A DNA stretch of 64,000 bases. Origin: Diphasiastrum complanatum. Taxonomy: Eukaryota > Streptophyta > Lycopodiopsida > Lycopodiales > Lycopodiaceae. The translations under genes and the position numbers were made by a program. Within the stretch, counting starts at the first letter, position 1, and every line of letters starts with the position of its first letter. The notes below the pieces were generated by a model, which saw only the letters and a list, made by a program, of their open reading frames with translations, had not been told where the DNA came from and ran no database searches. Shown piece by piece: positions 53,101 to 63,491 of this stretch. Location of the stretch: positions 30,721,649-30,785,648 of the forward strand of contig CM055100.1 of assembly GCA_029204225.1 (NCBI GenBank). The letters run 5' to 3'.

Positions 53101-56100
53101 TTTTTGTCTACACAAGACTGTGAGTGCTTTCACGTGGGCTCCAACCTGTGCAACCAACAAGAGCAGTAACTTTAGATTCCTTATTCCTAGACTCAAACCA
53201 TAATCTTCAAACTTTCTCTATATTCATCTGGATTCCATAAGTGATAGGAGCTCAAATCCTGGTGATACAAGCGAGTCGAGAGAAATTTGACTAAAACACG
53301 AACCTAGGGTATGATTGAAATATGAAATATGGGGAAGAGCCTCGATCAAGAGTTTCCCTGATGTGAATGAAAACAGTGTACAGTTTTTTGCCTATTACAG
53401 TTTTTGACATTTTAACGCCTGGTTTTCAATTTGCGTGATCTTCCAATGTGGAGAGCTGTGTGAAATTGAGTATCGTTTTTGCCAACATTGCACTGCTTAA
53501 GAGAGCTGTAAATTCTTTGCAAAAACCAAGACTCTGACATAAATGCTGTACATGGTATAGTTTATAGAGCTCAAAGAAGATGTCAATCGAACTGGTAAAG
53601 TACAACTCTTAAACCAGGAATGTAGTATAAAGATGTCCTAAGATTAATAGTGGAATTATCTGAAGTAGAAGATTTCAACTATGTCACAGCCTCATATTAC
53701 CAATTAGAAAGTCATTCTTCAGAAGATTTCATGAGAACAGTAATGAAAACAATAATATGTCAAACAGCTCTGCCCCTGCAAAAATGAGCTAAAATCTTCA
53801 ACTTAGTCCTTGTCACTTACAAATTTTCCAGATATTATTTAGTTTTTGAGTTGAGATGTATTCATGAATAAGAGACACTTGGTGAAAAAAAATTGCAAAA
53901 TCCTTTTTTGTCGATTCTTTTGAGATGGACCTGATTCTGAACCACGATTCATGCCAATTCATTTGATTCTGAAAAAGTCGAGATTCGATTGTGAACCGGG
54001 TGAAAACACAACAATATATTTTGAAATGAATGGAAGTACAAGCATAAGGTGAATTTTCTCACTTTGAACATTGCGTTGAAATGAAAGAAGTACAAGCATC
54101 ACTTGAAAAGCAATGAAACTAAATGTGAAGAAGATAGCAAGGCAAATGCTTAGCTGAAACACTTGATGGCAAGTGGGGATGCAATGCACCCTTATCTCTA
54201 CGAGGTTAAGTAACAGCCTTAATGGAAAGTAGGACTCCGACCTAACCCTAATTGGTAGCTGCTTAGAAAGTTCCCTTCAGGGCCATCAGAATAAGCACAA
54301 TTAAAGTCTAAGTCATCCAACAGCTGATTAATTGATCTAATGCTTTAGGTCCTTTGTAGGAGGCTCTACTCTCCGTAAGAGATATGAGGCCACTCTTCCT
54401 AGTTGTGATTGATATATAGTAGTCCTAGTTGGAGATTAATGGAGCATATTTGTTTCACATGTGACAGTTTATCTGTAATTATGTTCACAAATTAGTACCA
54501 CTATCTAAAAAATGAATGCAGACCGGATTCAAGAGAACCAGGTTCTGAAATGTTTCAAGTGTCAACTGAGTAAACAATTCGTACGCATTGGACCACAAAG
54601 GTGTGGGGCAAAGAGATTGAGAAGCTCTTGATTATGCCTATGACAATGTAGTCAAATGCAGAAGAGAATAAGAACTGACCTCAGCAGGATGCATACTGAA
54701 AGTTTCCAGATGCTCCATAAATTCTGCAGCAAGGCTTGCAGCAGCCTCGGGTGGAAGTTCTACAGCTACATTGGATATTGTTTGGAGCAGATGCACTCGA
54801 TCAGCCGCCCATGCAGCAGACATTTGATCCCCAGCGGTGGAATGAGTTAGGGGGGTTTGATGTTCATCAAGCAACCTTGCTTTCTCTTGTCTGTCAAAAA
54901 GCTGCCAATGGTTTCTAAGGAATTCCCAGCCAACTGCCTTTGGCACAAAGGCTGACACTTCTGCAAGAAGTAACCAAGCTCCTTGGGGAGTAGCATGTGG
55001 AGCTAAGGAGCGCTTCTTTCCTCTCAGAGACTCGGAAACGGTGATAAGACGCTGCAATGCCAGAGCTACACTAGCCCTCAAACGTTTCTTCTTACCCAGG
55101 CACAAACAGATCCGTTTCACACAAGAGGCCACAGTGCCCCCATCGTCTATTCCGTTCAACAAGCTCAAAACCCCAGGCGGCAGCAACCTCTCTACCTCCT
55201 GGGATGCCTGTTGTTGGGCTGAATTAGGTCTTCCTGATGCAGAAAAGGGAGTAGAACCTGCCTGCAAGGAGGATAATTTCAATGTGGATATCGTTGATAT
55301 GCGATCCAGCACAAGCTCCTCGAATAGAGCGAAAACTTCGTCTTGAATGCTCATCTCGTTGTCAAGAACTAGAGGCAACACTGACTGAAGCCATTCTGTT
55401 ATAACTCGTTTCTCTTTCATAAATCTTCTGGCTACCTGATCACAGCAAATCAACCCTCTCCTTCAGTTAGCATTGCAGAGAAAAAACTGTTTCTCGATAT
55501 AAAACCAGAAGAAGGGTTAGCCTCACCTCAGACAAAGCCGACAGAGCAGCTTTCCTGATGCTGACCATGGCATCTGAGCAACCTGCGCCCATAGCTTGCA
55601 AGATTGCTTCATCAGGTGGTCTTCCCATCAGAATAGTCGATTTGCTGATGAGAAGGAGAGCTGCTTTCCGCACAACCACCTTCTCATCTAAGCATCTTTT
55701 GCAAAGAAGCGACCCCAAATCTCCGTAGTGTGCTCCTGGAGTGAGAGGGGTGGCGGAAATGCGAGCTGTCTCCACATCAGGAGAAGGAGTCTCACCGCCC
55801 ATATCCGGTACATCCTCCAGCGGCGTAGAGCAGTCATTTCCAGTGGAAATAGGCCTTTGAGAGCTTGAAGGATCTACGCTTCTGCCTGATGATGCTCTCA
55901 GCCCAAGTAGATCCTGAAGATAGGAACGGTGGCGAACATTTGCAGATAGTTGCTCTAGAACGTGAGCCAAATTAGCCAACGCGCGACCCCTGATCGCTGG
56001 GGCTTTGTCGGAGCAACGGTGTAGCAAAGCCTCTAGGCATGCAATACCCCACCAGCTGCTGTGGGCAGAAGCAGTACTCTCTTTTCCTGCCGCAGAGCTT

Positions 56101-57593
56101 GCTTTCGATCCTGATATTTTTGCCTTTTCTGCTCTTTCTCCCCCTATATCCATCTCATCTTCCCAGGTTTGCATCAGGGTTTCTGCCTCATTTGCATTAG
56201 TTTTCTCGTTTGTGACTAGGTCTTCAGCAATGCAGTCGATTTTATCAGCTTCTTGCTCCTGGGCTGCTTCTGGATGAGTTGATTCTATGCCTAAAGGATC
56301 GGGAAGGTTTGTGAGAAGCGCAAGGGTTAGATCAATGGCAAATAATCGATGGCGAGGCTTCCCGCGAGAGAGCTTCACCACAAATCCTCCGAACTGCTGC
56401 TGCTCACGAGAGGTGATAGCCCTCACCACTGTTAGCACGGTCTCCACCGCCAGGCCACGCGGATCGTTCTTCTCCGGCGCTTTAAAAGACATATAGCGAC
56501 ACAAAGCAGCCACGGCTGTTCGCATGGCATTGCAACCCTTCTCTAACATTCCTCGCAGCACGAAATCTAAAGCAGCTGATCTTATCTGAGCTCTTTGTTG
56601 TGTGCTGCCTTCAATTCGGCTCAGAAGAAGGCTTGGAGTGAGCTCCTTCAGAATGGTGATGGCAGTGGTGAGGGGGTCGCCATGCATGGGATCCAGAAGC
56701 AACTGCAATGAGCCAAAGATTAAGCTGGGCTTAGATTGCCAGCTTAATGGAGGACTATTCACTCTGCTCTGTGCCGCTGCTCGTGTTCTATTGCCTGTGC
56801 GATGGGCACCTTCTCCGCTTTCAAATTCTGCCAGTTCGGAAACCAAATGTGGCAATTCTACAAAGAGCTCAATCGCAGCTTTGAGGCTGCCGTGGTCTTC
56901 TTTGAGAGGAAGAACAATTAATGCGGCCTGCAGATTATCCAATAGCAACATAATTTCATCTACAGTAGCAGCAAGGTTTGCTTCTTGCCGATCGTCACAG
57001 CTAAAAACCTCTGAGTCGACACCATCTTGCTGTTGCTTTGCTTCTCTCGCCCTCTTTCCCTTCTTCTGGCCTTTCTTCCCTCCTCTTTCCGTTGCTCTCT
57101 TGTCTTGGACCCCCTCCTGAGAGATGGCAGACCTGCCCAGCGTCTTGCAAGCATTTCTGATGCATCGAACAAGGGAGTGAAACACCAGAGCAGAAAACAG
57201 GCTGTAACGAGGACAGTCAGGGATCAAGAACAAACCCACATACACATTTGCAGCAATTATTCCCAGACAGCCACCCATTTCCATTCTGTTTGCCAAGGCT
57301 CTCACTGCCAATCCCATTGCAATTCGTCTCTGCGCAACTTCTTCCCACAGCCTGCTATCCACAGCAGAAGACGCAGCACCTGCATTCTCACATCCACCAC
57401 TACCTGCTCTACCAACTCTGCTGGAAAACCCCTTTCCGCTCACGAACACATCATTCAATGCCCGCAGCAATTCCTCAGGCAGCAATCCATGGCTGCTGCC
57501 ACTGGCAACATCCGATTCTGCTGCTGTTGCAATGCAGAATCCAGCAGCTGACTCCAAGAGGGAGCAGGCAGCCTCCATCAAATCATCCTCCAT
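49892..57593 (-). CDS. CAP-D3: Condensin-II complex subunit D3 (CAP-D3), nine exons
   Basis: HEAT-repeat subunit of condensin II, the SMC complex that compacts and organises chromosomes in the nucleus. Exons (minus strand) 57593-55527, 55435-54680, 53145-52573, 52098-52007, 51562-51475, 51285-51171, 51021-50717, 50557-50355 and 50183-49892 join in phase to about 1,496 residues, somewhat longer than the roughly 1,300-1,400 of plant homologues as I know them. Family landmarks are SLLLSP-region LFLIPDCPRYSLFSALVFHS, LPLVLDNEMSIQDEVFALFE, the Cnd1-type block AAVRNNIMVAMTDLCIRYTF to LVDESAKICLMADFLFGSIL, and LLESKNSPLTGNLMESIRAM near the end. The start Met 57593 begins MEDDLMEAACSLLESAAGF. All introns are GT-AG except intron 3, which has a GC donor. 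No lesions were seen. Confidence 0.95.
50355..50557 (-). CDS. CAP-D3: CAP-D3 exon 8
   Basis: DTLKVLASKEMRIGGSRSTG, an alanine run (ASAAAAIAAAKG), then QLAKKNLVQNAIPIFIELKR. Donor AGAG|GTATGT, phase 2. Confidence 0.94.
50717..51021 (-). CDS. CAP-D3: CAP-D3 exon 7
   Basis: TKAPLLAYNSFVEVIFNLND, then RMHIYTSLLKQMAPEHLLAT and DLDDASGQCVLE. Acceptor atcacag; donor GAG|GTGAGC. Confidence 0.95.
51171..51285 (-). CDS. CAP-D3: CAP-D3 exon 6
   Basis: RDYVKWRGMLFHRFLLALVD, then ESAKICLMADFLFGSILR, the most conserved CAP-D3 segment. Donor CGTA|GTGAGA, phase 1. Confidence 0.95.
51475..51562 (-). CDS. CAP-D3: CAP-D3 exon 5
   Basis: YIHKITKSLRDSCELVRRQA, then FVLLARLLQ; too short for an ORF scan but strongly conserved in condensin D subunits. 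Acceptor ttgctcag; donor CAG|GTTTGT. Confidence 0.93.
52007..52098 (-). CDS. CAP-D3: CAP-D3 exon 4
   Basis: QLEKASSAAVRNNIMVAMTD, then LCIRYTFLID plus a split Gly. This is the start of the Cnd1-type HEAT domain. Acceptor gcgtgcag; donor GATGG|GTAAAT. Confidence 0.93.
52573..53145 (-). CDS. CAP-D3: CAP-D3 exon 3
   Basis: 191 codons from VGAHVKALTVLCRQKAA to LAKRLIPLFVQ. A basic stretch (SSRKRSGAGRSS; SKARKRRAKQ) resembles a nuclear-localisation signal. The donor is CAG|GCAATC, a GC-AG intron. Confidence 0.93.
53146..54679 (-). other. CAP-D3 intron 2 (1,534 bp)
   Basis: Largest intron of the gene. It holds a GATTC/GAACC-rich patch near 53915-54000 in the style of the MITE arms elsewhere, but no bounded element was recognised. 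Confidence 0.8.
54680..55435 (-). CDS. CAP-D3: CAP-D3 exon 2
   Basis: 252 codons, VARRFMKEKRVITEWLQSVL to EHLETFSMHPAE. Includes the conserved LPLVLDNEMSIQDEVFALFE block. Donor GAG|GTCAGT. Confidence 0.95.
55527..57593 (-). CDS. CAP-D3: CAP-D3 exon 1
   Basis: 689 codons from MEDDLMEAAC to SALSE, donor GAG|GTGAGG. Contains N-terminal HEAT repeats and two charged, low-complexity insertions (RGGKKGQKKGKRAREAKQQQ; QEADKIDCIAEDLVTNEKT) that may hold nuclear-localisation signals. Confidence 0.95.
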
Positions 57594-57880
57594 CCGCTAT
57601 CGATCACCTTCACAACCTCTACCTAAATCATCCAAAACACAAACACGAACAGGAACAGGACTCTCTGCAAATCATAGCAATGAAAGATTTCATGGATGAA
57701 ATCAGATGGATGATCATGGGGGAGACAGAAGTAGGATCTCCATATTTCATCGCAGACCAGAGTCTTCGTTTTCCATCAGCAGCCACGATGCCATGATCGC
57801 TCCTCAGGGCAAGTTTAAAAGTTTGAAATTGAATAACCTAACGGCTGTATTTGTCTCTCTCACACACACACACACACACA

Positions 57881-57916
<36 letters not shown>
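57594..57916 (-). promoter_or_regulatory. CAP-D3 upstream region with compound microsatellite
   Basis: Region just before the CAP-D3 start. A compound (CA)n(CT)n(TA)n repeat occupies about 57861-57916. CT-rich tracts near plant starts are common core-promoter features, but no TATA box is evident. Confidence 0.4.
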
Positions 57917-60114
57917 TTGATTTACATCACCCAAGAGCAGGCCACAACATATTGGGCCACCCCTTGTAAGAACACTTTCATTTCATTTAATATAAGGAGG
58001 CCCAGCCTAGAAGCCCTTCGCCATGAGAGCTATCTTAGATGCAACAACCCGATGATATGATATATACTTGCCACATGGAATGTTTTCCCATATTATCATA
58101 AACTAGCAATGCAATTTTGTCCCACGAGCATAAGGTGCACTGCAAACGCAAAAGTAAAACAGGAAGAATAATGAATTTGAGGAACATGCCATTTCAAGCG
58201 TGGAAACTATAACAAAACCATGACCAAGAGCAACATGAGTTAAAGCTATTAAATATTTAGAGGCAACAAATCTTCTCATATGCGTGATCATCTTTTCAGG
58301 TACCAATAATTTCGCAAAAGTGAAGGACGACCACACAAGTTATTGCAAACTTTCATGTTTTGAGATTTGTACATGTTGATGCAAAAGTTTTCTAATCTAT
58401 TTGCAATTGGATGATCTTTGACAACTTCTAGCAGACAAAGATCAATGGATTGAGCACAAATACTGGAAAAGTATTACATGCAGGTTATTTTATACCCAAA
58501 TCGGTCCTTGGTACAGTGCATACTTGGACAATGACCGTTAATAATTCCCATCAGAATTTTCCATCAATGACACCGAGTTTTGGGATGGAGGTTACAAGTT
58601 TGCATAGAAATCAGAAAACTTCCAATTTTCAAAGCTAGAAGTACAATGTTTTTACTGGGTTAAAAAGTGCCCGATAACTTTGGCAAAAAAGGCTTTTTTG
58701 AAAATGAACCTATTTATGTAATTAATCATGAGAACCTTGAGGAGTTACTAAGTGTGTCAAAATCGGCTATCACCCTTCACACGTCTGCGAAGCGCACTGA
58801 AAATGAAAATATTCAGGAAACTTCATGAGAGTCATGATGGCGTCATCTATATTCCACCGACAAGATAGAAACAAGACCCATAGGGGGAAAACGAACTGAA
58901 ACAATAGAATGTCATTAAATGCTAGGAGGGATATGGATGCAAAAGATGCTCTTGAAGGATACAATGTGGGAAGATTTTTGAGCCCAAGATTCTCCCCCAT
59001 TAACTTCTAGAAATGCCATGTGTAGAAAAGGAAACGAAATATTCAAGCAATAAAGGCCCCCCCGACAAACTTTGGACTTACCAGTGTGGGGAAAGAATCT
59101 TGGCTAATGAAAAGTGGGACGGACACTTCATTCCCAATATGAAGAAGTTGACTTCAGAGCCACAAATCACGAGCACGCCACTAATGGGGAATATGACCAT
59201 GCAAGGAAAATTAAATCGAGACCCATGGGAAAGTTTACGGCTACAGAAGCAACCACCCAAGCTCTAACATCGCTCGACATAAACTTTCTAAAGAAACTAG
59301 CCGATATTTTTATCGACTATAGAACTAATGAGCTTGGAAAAATTTCATGAGCACAAATTGGAAGGACCGACGTTAAAAATGACAGTACATAAGTTACATT
59401 CAAAAACGACCAAAAATGAGGTTCAAAGAAAACAAGTGCATTGTGGGAAGCAACATGGCCCTACCGTTGCAATATGTGCTAAACTACACCTTGTTAATGT
59501 TTTTTTATCAATCACACATGTAATATATTGGTGAATGATCTGATCGATAAGCACACATAGATTCAAATAGATAAAAAATGTGATTAAAAACTGGCTAGAA
59601 CTAGAAAGAATTAAGAGGTATGGTCAAGGAAGGTGGCATCTATGACAATTATTGTGCAATGTACCGTTTTTTGCCAACTCTCTAGATGATATGCTTGTGC
59701 ATGACTTGCATAAAAACTAAATTTGAGTACCAAGTTATACCACTTGCAACAAACATGTATGAGAGTAAGATTTGTACATGTAACCTTTGTGTGATTTAAA
59801 GATATCCACATCATTATTTTCTTGACAATTCTGATTGTCCTCTTGCGACAAAGCTTTCTTTGGATCTTGTAAGTGCACATATGGCCAATTATCAATGATC
59901 TAGGCAGAGTACTAGATCAATTGTCTCTCCATCTTCTATATAGATCAATTGTCTCCATCTTCTATATATAGGATTAACGAGAGACAGAATTGATTGATTT
60001 TATCTTCCGCCCATTATTTCCATTGTCATGCAATAAATCTGCTACGTATTGCAAAAGTAGTAGACAGTAGATAATTCTTGTCTCTACGTTTTTCGTTTCC
60101 GCATTTGTTCGATT
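57917..60114. other. Intergenic, no gene recognised
   Basis: AT-rich with short ORFs lacking domains (for example 59013-59267, 59114-59350). A 28-32-bp segment GATCAATTGTCTCTCCATCT is tandemly duplicated at about 59915-59972. Confidence 0.3.
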
Positions 60115-61100
60115 TTTATCACTTCTAGCCGGTACGTGAGAGAGATTTCTGAAAGCAATGATCCATTTTCACTCGTAAGCCCAACGGGGTTGGCTGAGTT
60201 GGTTAGCTTGACATTCAAAGTTTCTTTGGTCTCAGGTTCGAGCCTCCCCTTGGAAACCAAGAAGCATTTTCACTAGTATCACGTTTGTTACATGACAAAA
60301 TTCCTGGCTACAACAGTTGCAAGGAAGATTCAGTCTCACGCAGTACGCGAAAGAGAATTTTCCAGGCAATGATCCCGGCTCTTTACTATTATCACGCTTG
60401 TTACATACAGAAATTCCTGGGCGAAACAGTTTTAAGGAAGATTCAGCTTCAACCCAGTATGCAAGAGAGATTTGTTCAAGTAATGATCCATCTTTACTCT
60501 TATCACGCCTGTTACATGAGAAAAGTCCTGGCTGCAACAGTTTTCAGGAAGATTCAGCTTCAACCCTGTACGCAAGACAACTTTGTGCAAGCAATGATCC
60601 ATCTTTACTCTTATCACGCCTGTTACATGAGGAAAGTCCTGGCTGCAACAGTTCTAAGAAAGATTCCGCTTCAAATCAGTACGCGAAAGAAATTTGTGCA
60701 AAGCAATGATCCCTCTTTACTCTTATCACGCGAGAAAATTCCTGGGCGCAAGGAAGATTCAACTTCAAGCCAGTATGCAAGGGAGATTTGTGCAAGCAAT
60801 GATTTCGCTGTATACCTATCATGCCTGTTACATGAGGAAAGTCCTGGCTACAACAGTTCTAAGGAAGATTCGGCTTCAACCCAGTATGCGATAGACATTT
60901 GTCCAAGCAATGGTCCATATTTACTCTTATCAGGCCTGTTACAAGAGGAAATTTATGGCTGCAACAGTTCTAAGGAAGATTCTGCTTCAAATCAGTACAA
61001 GAAAGAGACTCGTTTAAGCAGTGATCCCTCTTTACTCTTATCACGCCTGTTAAATGCTGAAACCCCTGACTGCAGCAGTTCTGAGAAATGGAGCAAATCT
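60115..61100 (+). repeat. Coding-type 111-bp tandem repeat array, about eight units
   Basis: Units begin (TATCACG or variant) at 60277, 60390, 60501, 60612, 60724, 60817, 60928 and 61039; a partial earlier unit lies upstream of the SINE. Spacings are 113, 111, 111, 112, 93, 111 and 111. Most are multiples of three, as expected for coding repeats, and 93 is a clean 18-bp in-frame deletion. Confidence 0.93.
60178..60264 (+). mobile_element. tRNA-like micro-SINE, 87 bp, with 14-bp target-site duplication
   Basis: A box TGGCTGAGTTGG at 60191-60202 and B box GGTTCGAGCCT at 60235-60245, 3' hairpin CTTGG-AAA-CCAAG. Flanks CATTTTCACTCGTA (60164-60177) and CATTTTCACTAGTA (60265-60278) differ at one base. 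Removing the element and one flank restores the surrounding 111-bp repeat unit (CAATGATCCAT...CT..TATCACG), an internal empty-site control. The other copy is at 12431-12515. Confidence 0.88.
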
Positions 61101-61229
61101 GAATTATATTCACATTTCAGAAATTTGTCTGTGAATAACTGCTCCAGAACCCAGCTAATTGGATCATCGAGTACCCAGGTAGCATCTTCTTGCTACTCCT
61201 ATTTGGATCAATACGCTGTTGTTGACTAG
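60285..61229 (+). CDS. Unrecognised protein with 37-residue tandem repeats (exon or ORF)
   Basis: An open frame of 314 codons. Units 5-8 read LLHEESPGYNSSKEDSASTQ, YA, then (I/R)(D/E)ICPSNGPYLLLSGLL, and the frame ends in a unique tail (LYSHFRNLSVNNCSRTQLIG ... YLDQYAVVD) at TAG. Units 2-4 carry the same repeat, but in the +1 frame relative to this ORF (60317-60709). A one-base loss in unit 1 (near 60340) and a one-base gain near 60700 account for the switch. I know no family with this repeat; Ser/Asp/Glu-rich composition suggests a disordered protein. The start codon and upstream exons are unknown. It could be a pseudogene. Confidence 0.45.
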   Translation: MLHDKIPGYNSCKEDSVSRSTRKRIFQAMIPALYYYHACYIQKFLGETVLRKIQLQPSMQERFVQVMIHLYSYHACYMRKVLAATVFRKIQLQPCTQDNFVQAMIHLYSYHACYMRKVLAATVLRKIPLQISTRKKFVQSNDPSLLLSREKIPGRKEDSTSSQYAREICASNDFAVYLSCLLHEESPGYNSSKEDSASTQYAIDICPSNGPYLLLSGLLQEEIYGCNSSKEDSASNQYKKETRLSSDPSLLLSRLLNAETPDCSSSEKWSKSELYSHFRNLSVNNCSRTQLIGSSSTQVASSCYSYLDQYAVVD

Positions 61230-61361
61230 CGGCAAAAGCGAAATAATGATGACGTAGATGGAGCAGCTAGAACATATGCTTTTTAATTCCGGTCTCAGTC
61301 TGTAGTTTTAGAAACAACTGATCTTATTGAGAATTTCAATTAAATGCTTGATAAATTGCAG

Positions 61362-61429
61362 TGCGAATCATCAGTCTCTGAGCAGTGGAACGAAAAATTC
61401 GCAAAGGGTACTAAAGAGAGAAGAAGCAT
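61362..61429 (+). CDS. Possible exon fragment, unknown gene
   Basis: After an acceptor-like ttgcag at 61356-61361 comes an open frame CESSVSEQWNEKFAKGTKER, directly before a GGAACG-rich block. It may belong with the 62183-62542 frame, where coding-like sequence resumes. Weak evidence. Confidence 0.2.
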
Positions 61430-62170
61430 CATAGTTCCGGAACGCGAACGAACGATGGTTTCGGAACGACTTCCATTTTTTGAAATTTTTTGTGCGGAAC
61501 GATTCAAAAACGTTTGTTAACGTTTTTAAAGTCATCTGACAGCTGCACATGTCAGACGCTAGACGCAGTGCCAGATGGGGTGGGGTTAAATATAAGTTGG
61601 GGCTCCTCTTATTTTTAGCACCCTGCGCACTCTCCAAGGAAGGTTTTTTTTTATTTTTTTAAATGCTTGCCCTGGTGCCACGTGTTGGGAACCAGGGTTT
61701 ATCCCATAAGCAAATCATTGAGATATACCAGTACCTATATATAATTGAACTCATCTGCTCTTTCATGTGTGCAGGTGGGTGTGAAACTGCCCAGTGCCAC
61801 CTGCCCAGTTCTCGGTGCCACCTAGGCCTGCCCGGCGCCATCCACCTGGTGCTGGTGCTGGTGCCCCTGCCCGGCACTACCCACCTGGCGCGGTGCCCCT
61901 GCCTAGCACCACCTGGGCGCTGCCTGCCCCCTGGCGCCGAGGGCCTTTTTGGCCAGCCCCTGGGCCTTTTTGACCAGCCCCTGGCCGGCGCACCCTGGTG
62001 CTACAATTATGTGGAGCCATATAAGTTGTAACCACAACGTGACAGCTGCAGATGTTAGTCAGATGTCAGATGCAGTGTCAGATGCAGCATGGTTCCGGAA
62101 GCATGGTCCGTGACCAGGGACGCAGCGATTTCGGAACCATGGTTCCGGAACCATGAAAGTCCGGAACGAC
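61430..62170. mobile_element. GGAACG-armed segment, possible MITE
   Basis: The left edge CATAGTTCCGGAACGCGAAC and the right side (about 62085-62175) GGTTCCGGAACC, GTCCGGAACGACGTTCC are self-complementary arms like those of the other CATAG elements. GACAGCTGCA(C/G)ATG..GTCAGA blocks recur at about 61538 and 62041. The centre (61773-62005) is GC-rich with repeated CTGCCCGGCGCCA/CACCTGG words. No target duplication is confirmed. Confidence 0.4.
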
Positions 62171-62182
62171 GTTCCGAGCACA

Positions 62183-62542
62183 ATGAAATGTAGTGAAGCA
62201 ACATCCAGCTCTGCTCCGTCACAGCAGGCAATTGGGGTAGAACTGCGAAACGTAGACTGCGCGCCCACATACTTGCTACTCGGTGAAGGAGAAGAGCTCG
62301 TAGTCATTGAAGACTCTTTTGTTATGTCTGGCAAGATCCTAATTCAACAGAGAGAGATGTGAAAGATTGCTCAGCGATCTGAGAACGAGGATTTTGGGAA
62401 TGAAGTACGAAAATTTCATGAGATCACAAGCCGTGAATGGAGCCTAAATACAGAGATTGGATTCGAGTTGGAAGAAACCATTCACGATGAATTCTCTGGC
62501 AACCGAGAAGCACTAAGTCAAAAGCTACAGATGAGGTGCTAG
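62183..62542 (+). pseudogene. Unknown coding-like frame with one internal TGA
   Basis: One frame runs 120 codons to TAG with a single TGA at 62360-62362: MKCSEATSSSAPSQQAIGVE, LLGEGEELVVIEDSFVMSGK, then after the TGA KIAQRSENEDFGNEVRKFHE and REWSLNTEIGFELEETIHDE. The acidic, soluble composition continues across the stop. It may be the last exon of the upstream 37-residue-repeat gene, or two exons with the TGA in a spliced region. I do not recognise the family. Confidence 0.35.
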
Positions 62543-63049
62543 ATGATTAACTGATTTTGTGATCCTACTGAGAGCACTGTGGACCGAGTATCTTGTTTTC
62601 TATAGTTTTATCAAACGATCAAACCGAACCACCGCGGCCTCTTTGATTTCGAAGAACAACAATAGGAACAACTGATTGTCACAACATGAAAAAACAAAAT
62701 CCCTCAAAAAAACAAAAAAACAGCCCATCACGCCCATGCTACCCAGAAACCGTGGCATGCAATGACAGCCGCCACCTAAGAATCGCATTGCAAGTCACGT
62801 GAAAATGGAATACTGAAATCCGAAATCTAAAATCAAAACAAATCTGGACCCAGGTGTCAATCTCTCCATATTGAAGCACCCCCAAATTCGAAAATCAAAA
62901 TATTTTAATAAAAAGTCAACAAAAAAAAAAGCAATATGTAACCAAAAACCTAGAAAAAAATGCCACATGTAGTACTGAAGAAACTTAAAAAAATCAAGGA
63001 ATAATAAAAAACACCTTTGAGAATAACAAGAGAGCCACAAACACGTCAT
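62543..63049. other. AT-rich sequence, no feature recognised
   Basis: A-rich tracts; ORFs lack domains. Confidence 0.3.
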
Positions 63050-63258
63050 ATAAAAATAGTGAATATAATAACGTTAACTAGACTTGCATCATGTGAAGGA
63101 GCAAGCACCGAATGATCATGAGTACTAGGTCGTGGCATTGTTGATGAGGTAGTGGTTGGCTCACAAGAAACATGAACATTTGACGTCTTCCCAGTGCCTT
63201 GAGATCCACGTCCACGCCTGTGGATAGGGGCATTTTTGAGATCTCTCCGAAGAAGATA
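63050..63258 (-). CDS. Possible second exon of an unknown minus-strand gene
   Basis: After an acceptor-like ttatgcag, YLLRRDLKNAPIHRRGRGSQ, then GTGKTSNVHVSCEP and a Ser/Thr/Pro-rich run. Basic then low-complexity composition. The 3' limit is not determined. Confidence 0.3.
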
Positions 63259-63377
63259 CTGCATAAATACCATTAATAGAAATTAGGAATATCAACATCA
63301 ATTTTTTTCTTTAAAACATTGAGGATAGATATAAAAAATGAAAAACTATAATTTGAAAATAAAGTGAACTTAATCAC

Positions 63378-63470
63378 CTGTTGGGCTTTGTGAGCCAATG
63401 CTAGACCTTTCTTGCGATCTAGAGGAGGTGCCTCTGGTGGCCGACGTGGTCGATCATCTGACGAAACCAT
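63378..63470 (-). CDS. Possible first exon of an unknown minus-strand gene
   Basis: MVSSDDRPRRPPEAPPLDRK, then KGLALAHKAQQ to the donor CAG|GTGATT. It would join in phase 0 to 63050-63258. An alternative start MDVGMVSS lies a few codons upstream. No family is recognised; it could be the start of a transposon-encoded protein. Confidence 0.3.
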
Positions 63471-63491
63471 TCCTACATCCATGGCAAAAAA

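Noticed and set aside
57027-57796. Plus-strand ORFs of 174 and 182 residues
   Set aside because: Shadows of CAP-D3 exon 1 and its 5' flank; no domain.
59013-59350. BED-finger hAT transposase remnant (WTYQCGERILANEKWDG)
   Set aside because: A Trp-Tyr near a Cys is suggestive, but the CCHH/CCHC spacing is absent.
60178-60264. Functional tRNA gene
   Set aside because: The A and B boxes are present, but the 5' and 3' ends do not pair into an acceptor stem and there is no proper anticodon arm.
60115-61100. CRISPR-like array
   Set aside because: Units are contiguous 111-bp coding-type repeats with no unique spacers, in a plant nuclear context.
63050-63470. hAT or CACTA transposase start
   Set aside because: The two candidate exons are basic and low-complexity but show no zinc-finger or catalytic motif, so no transposon class is claimed.
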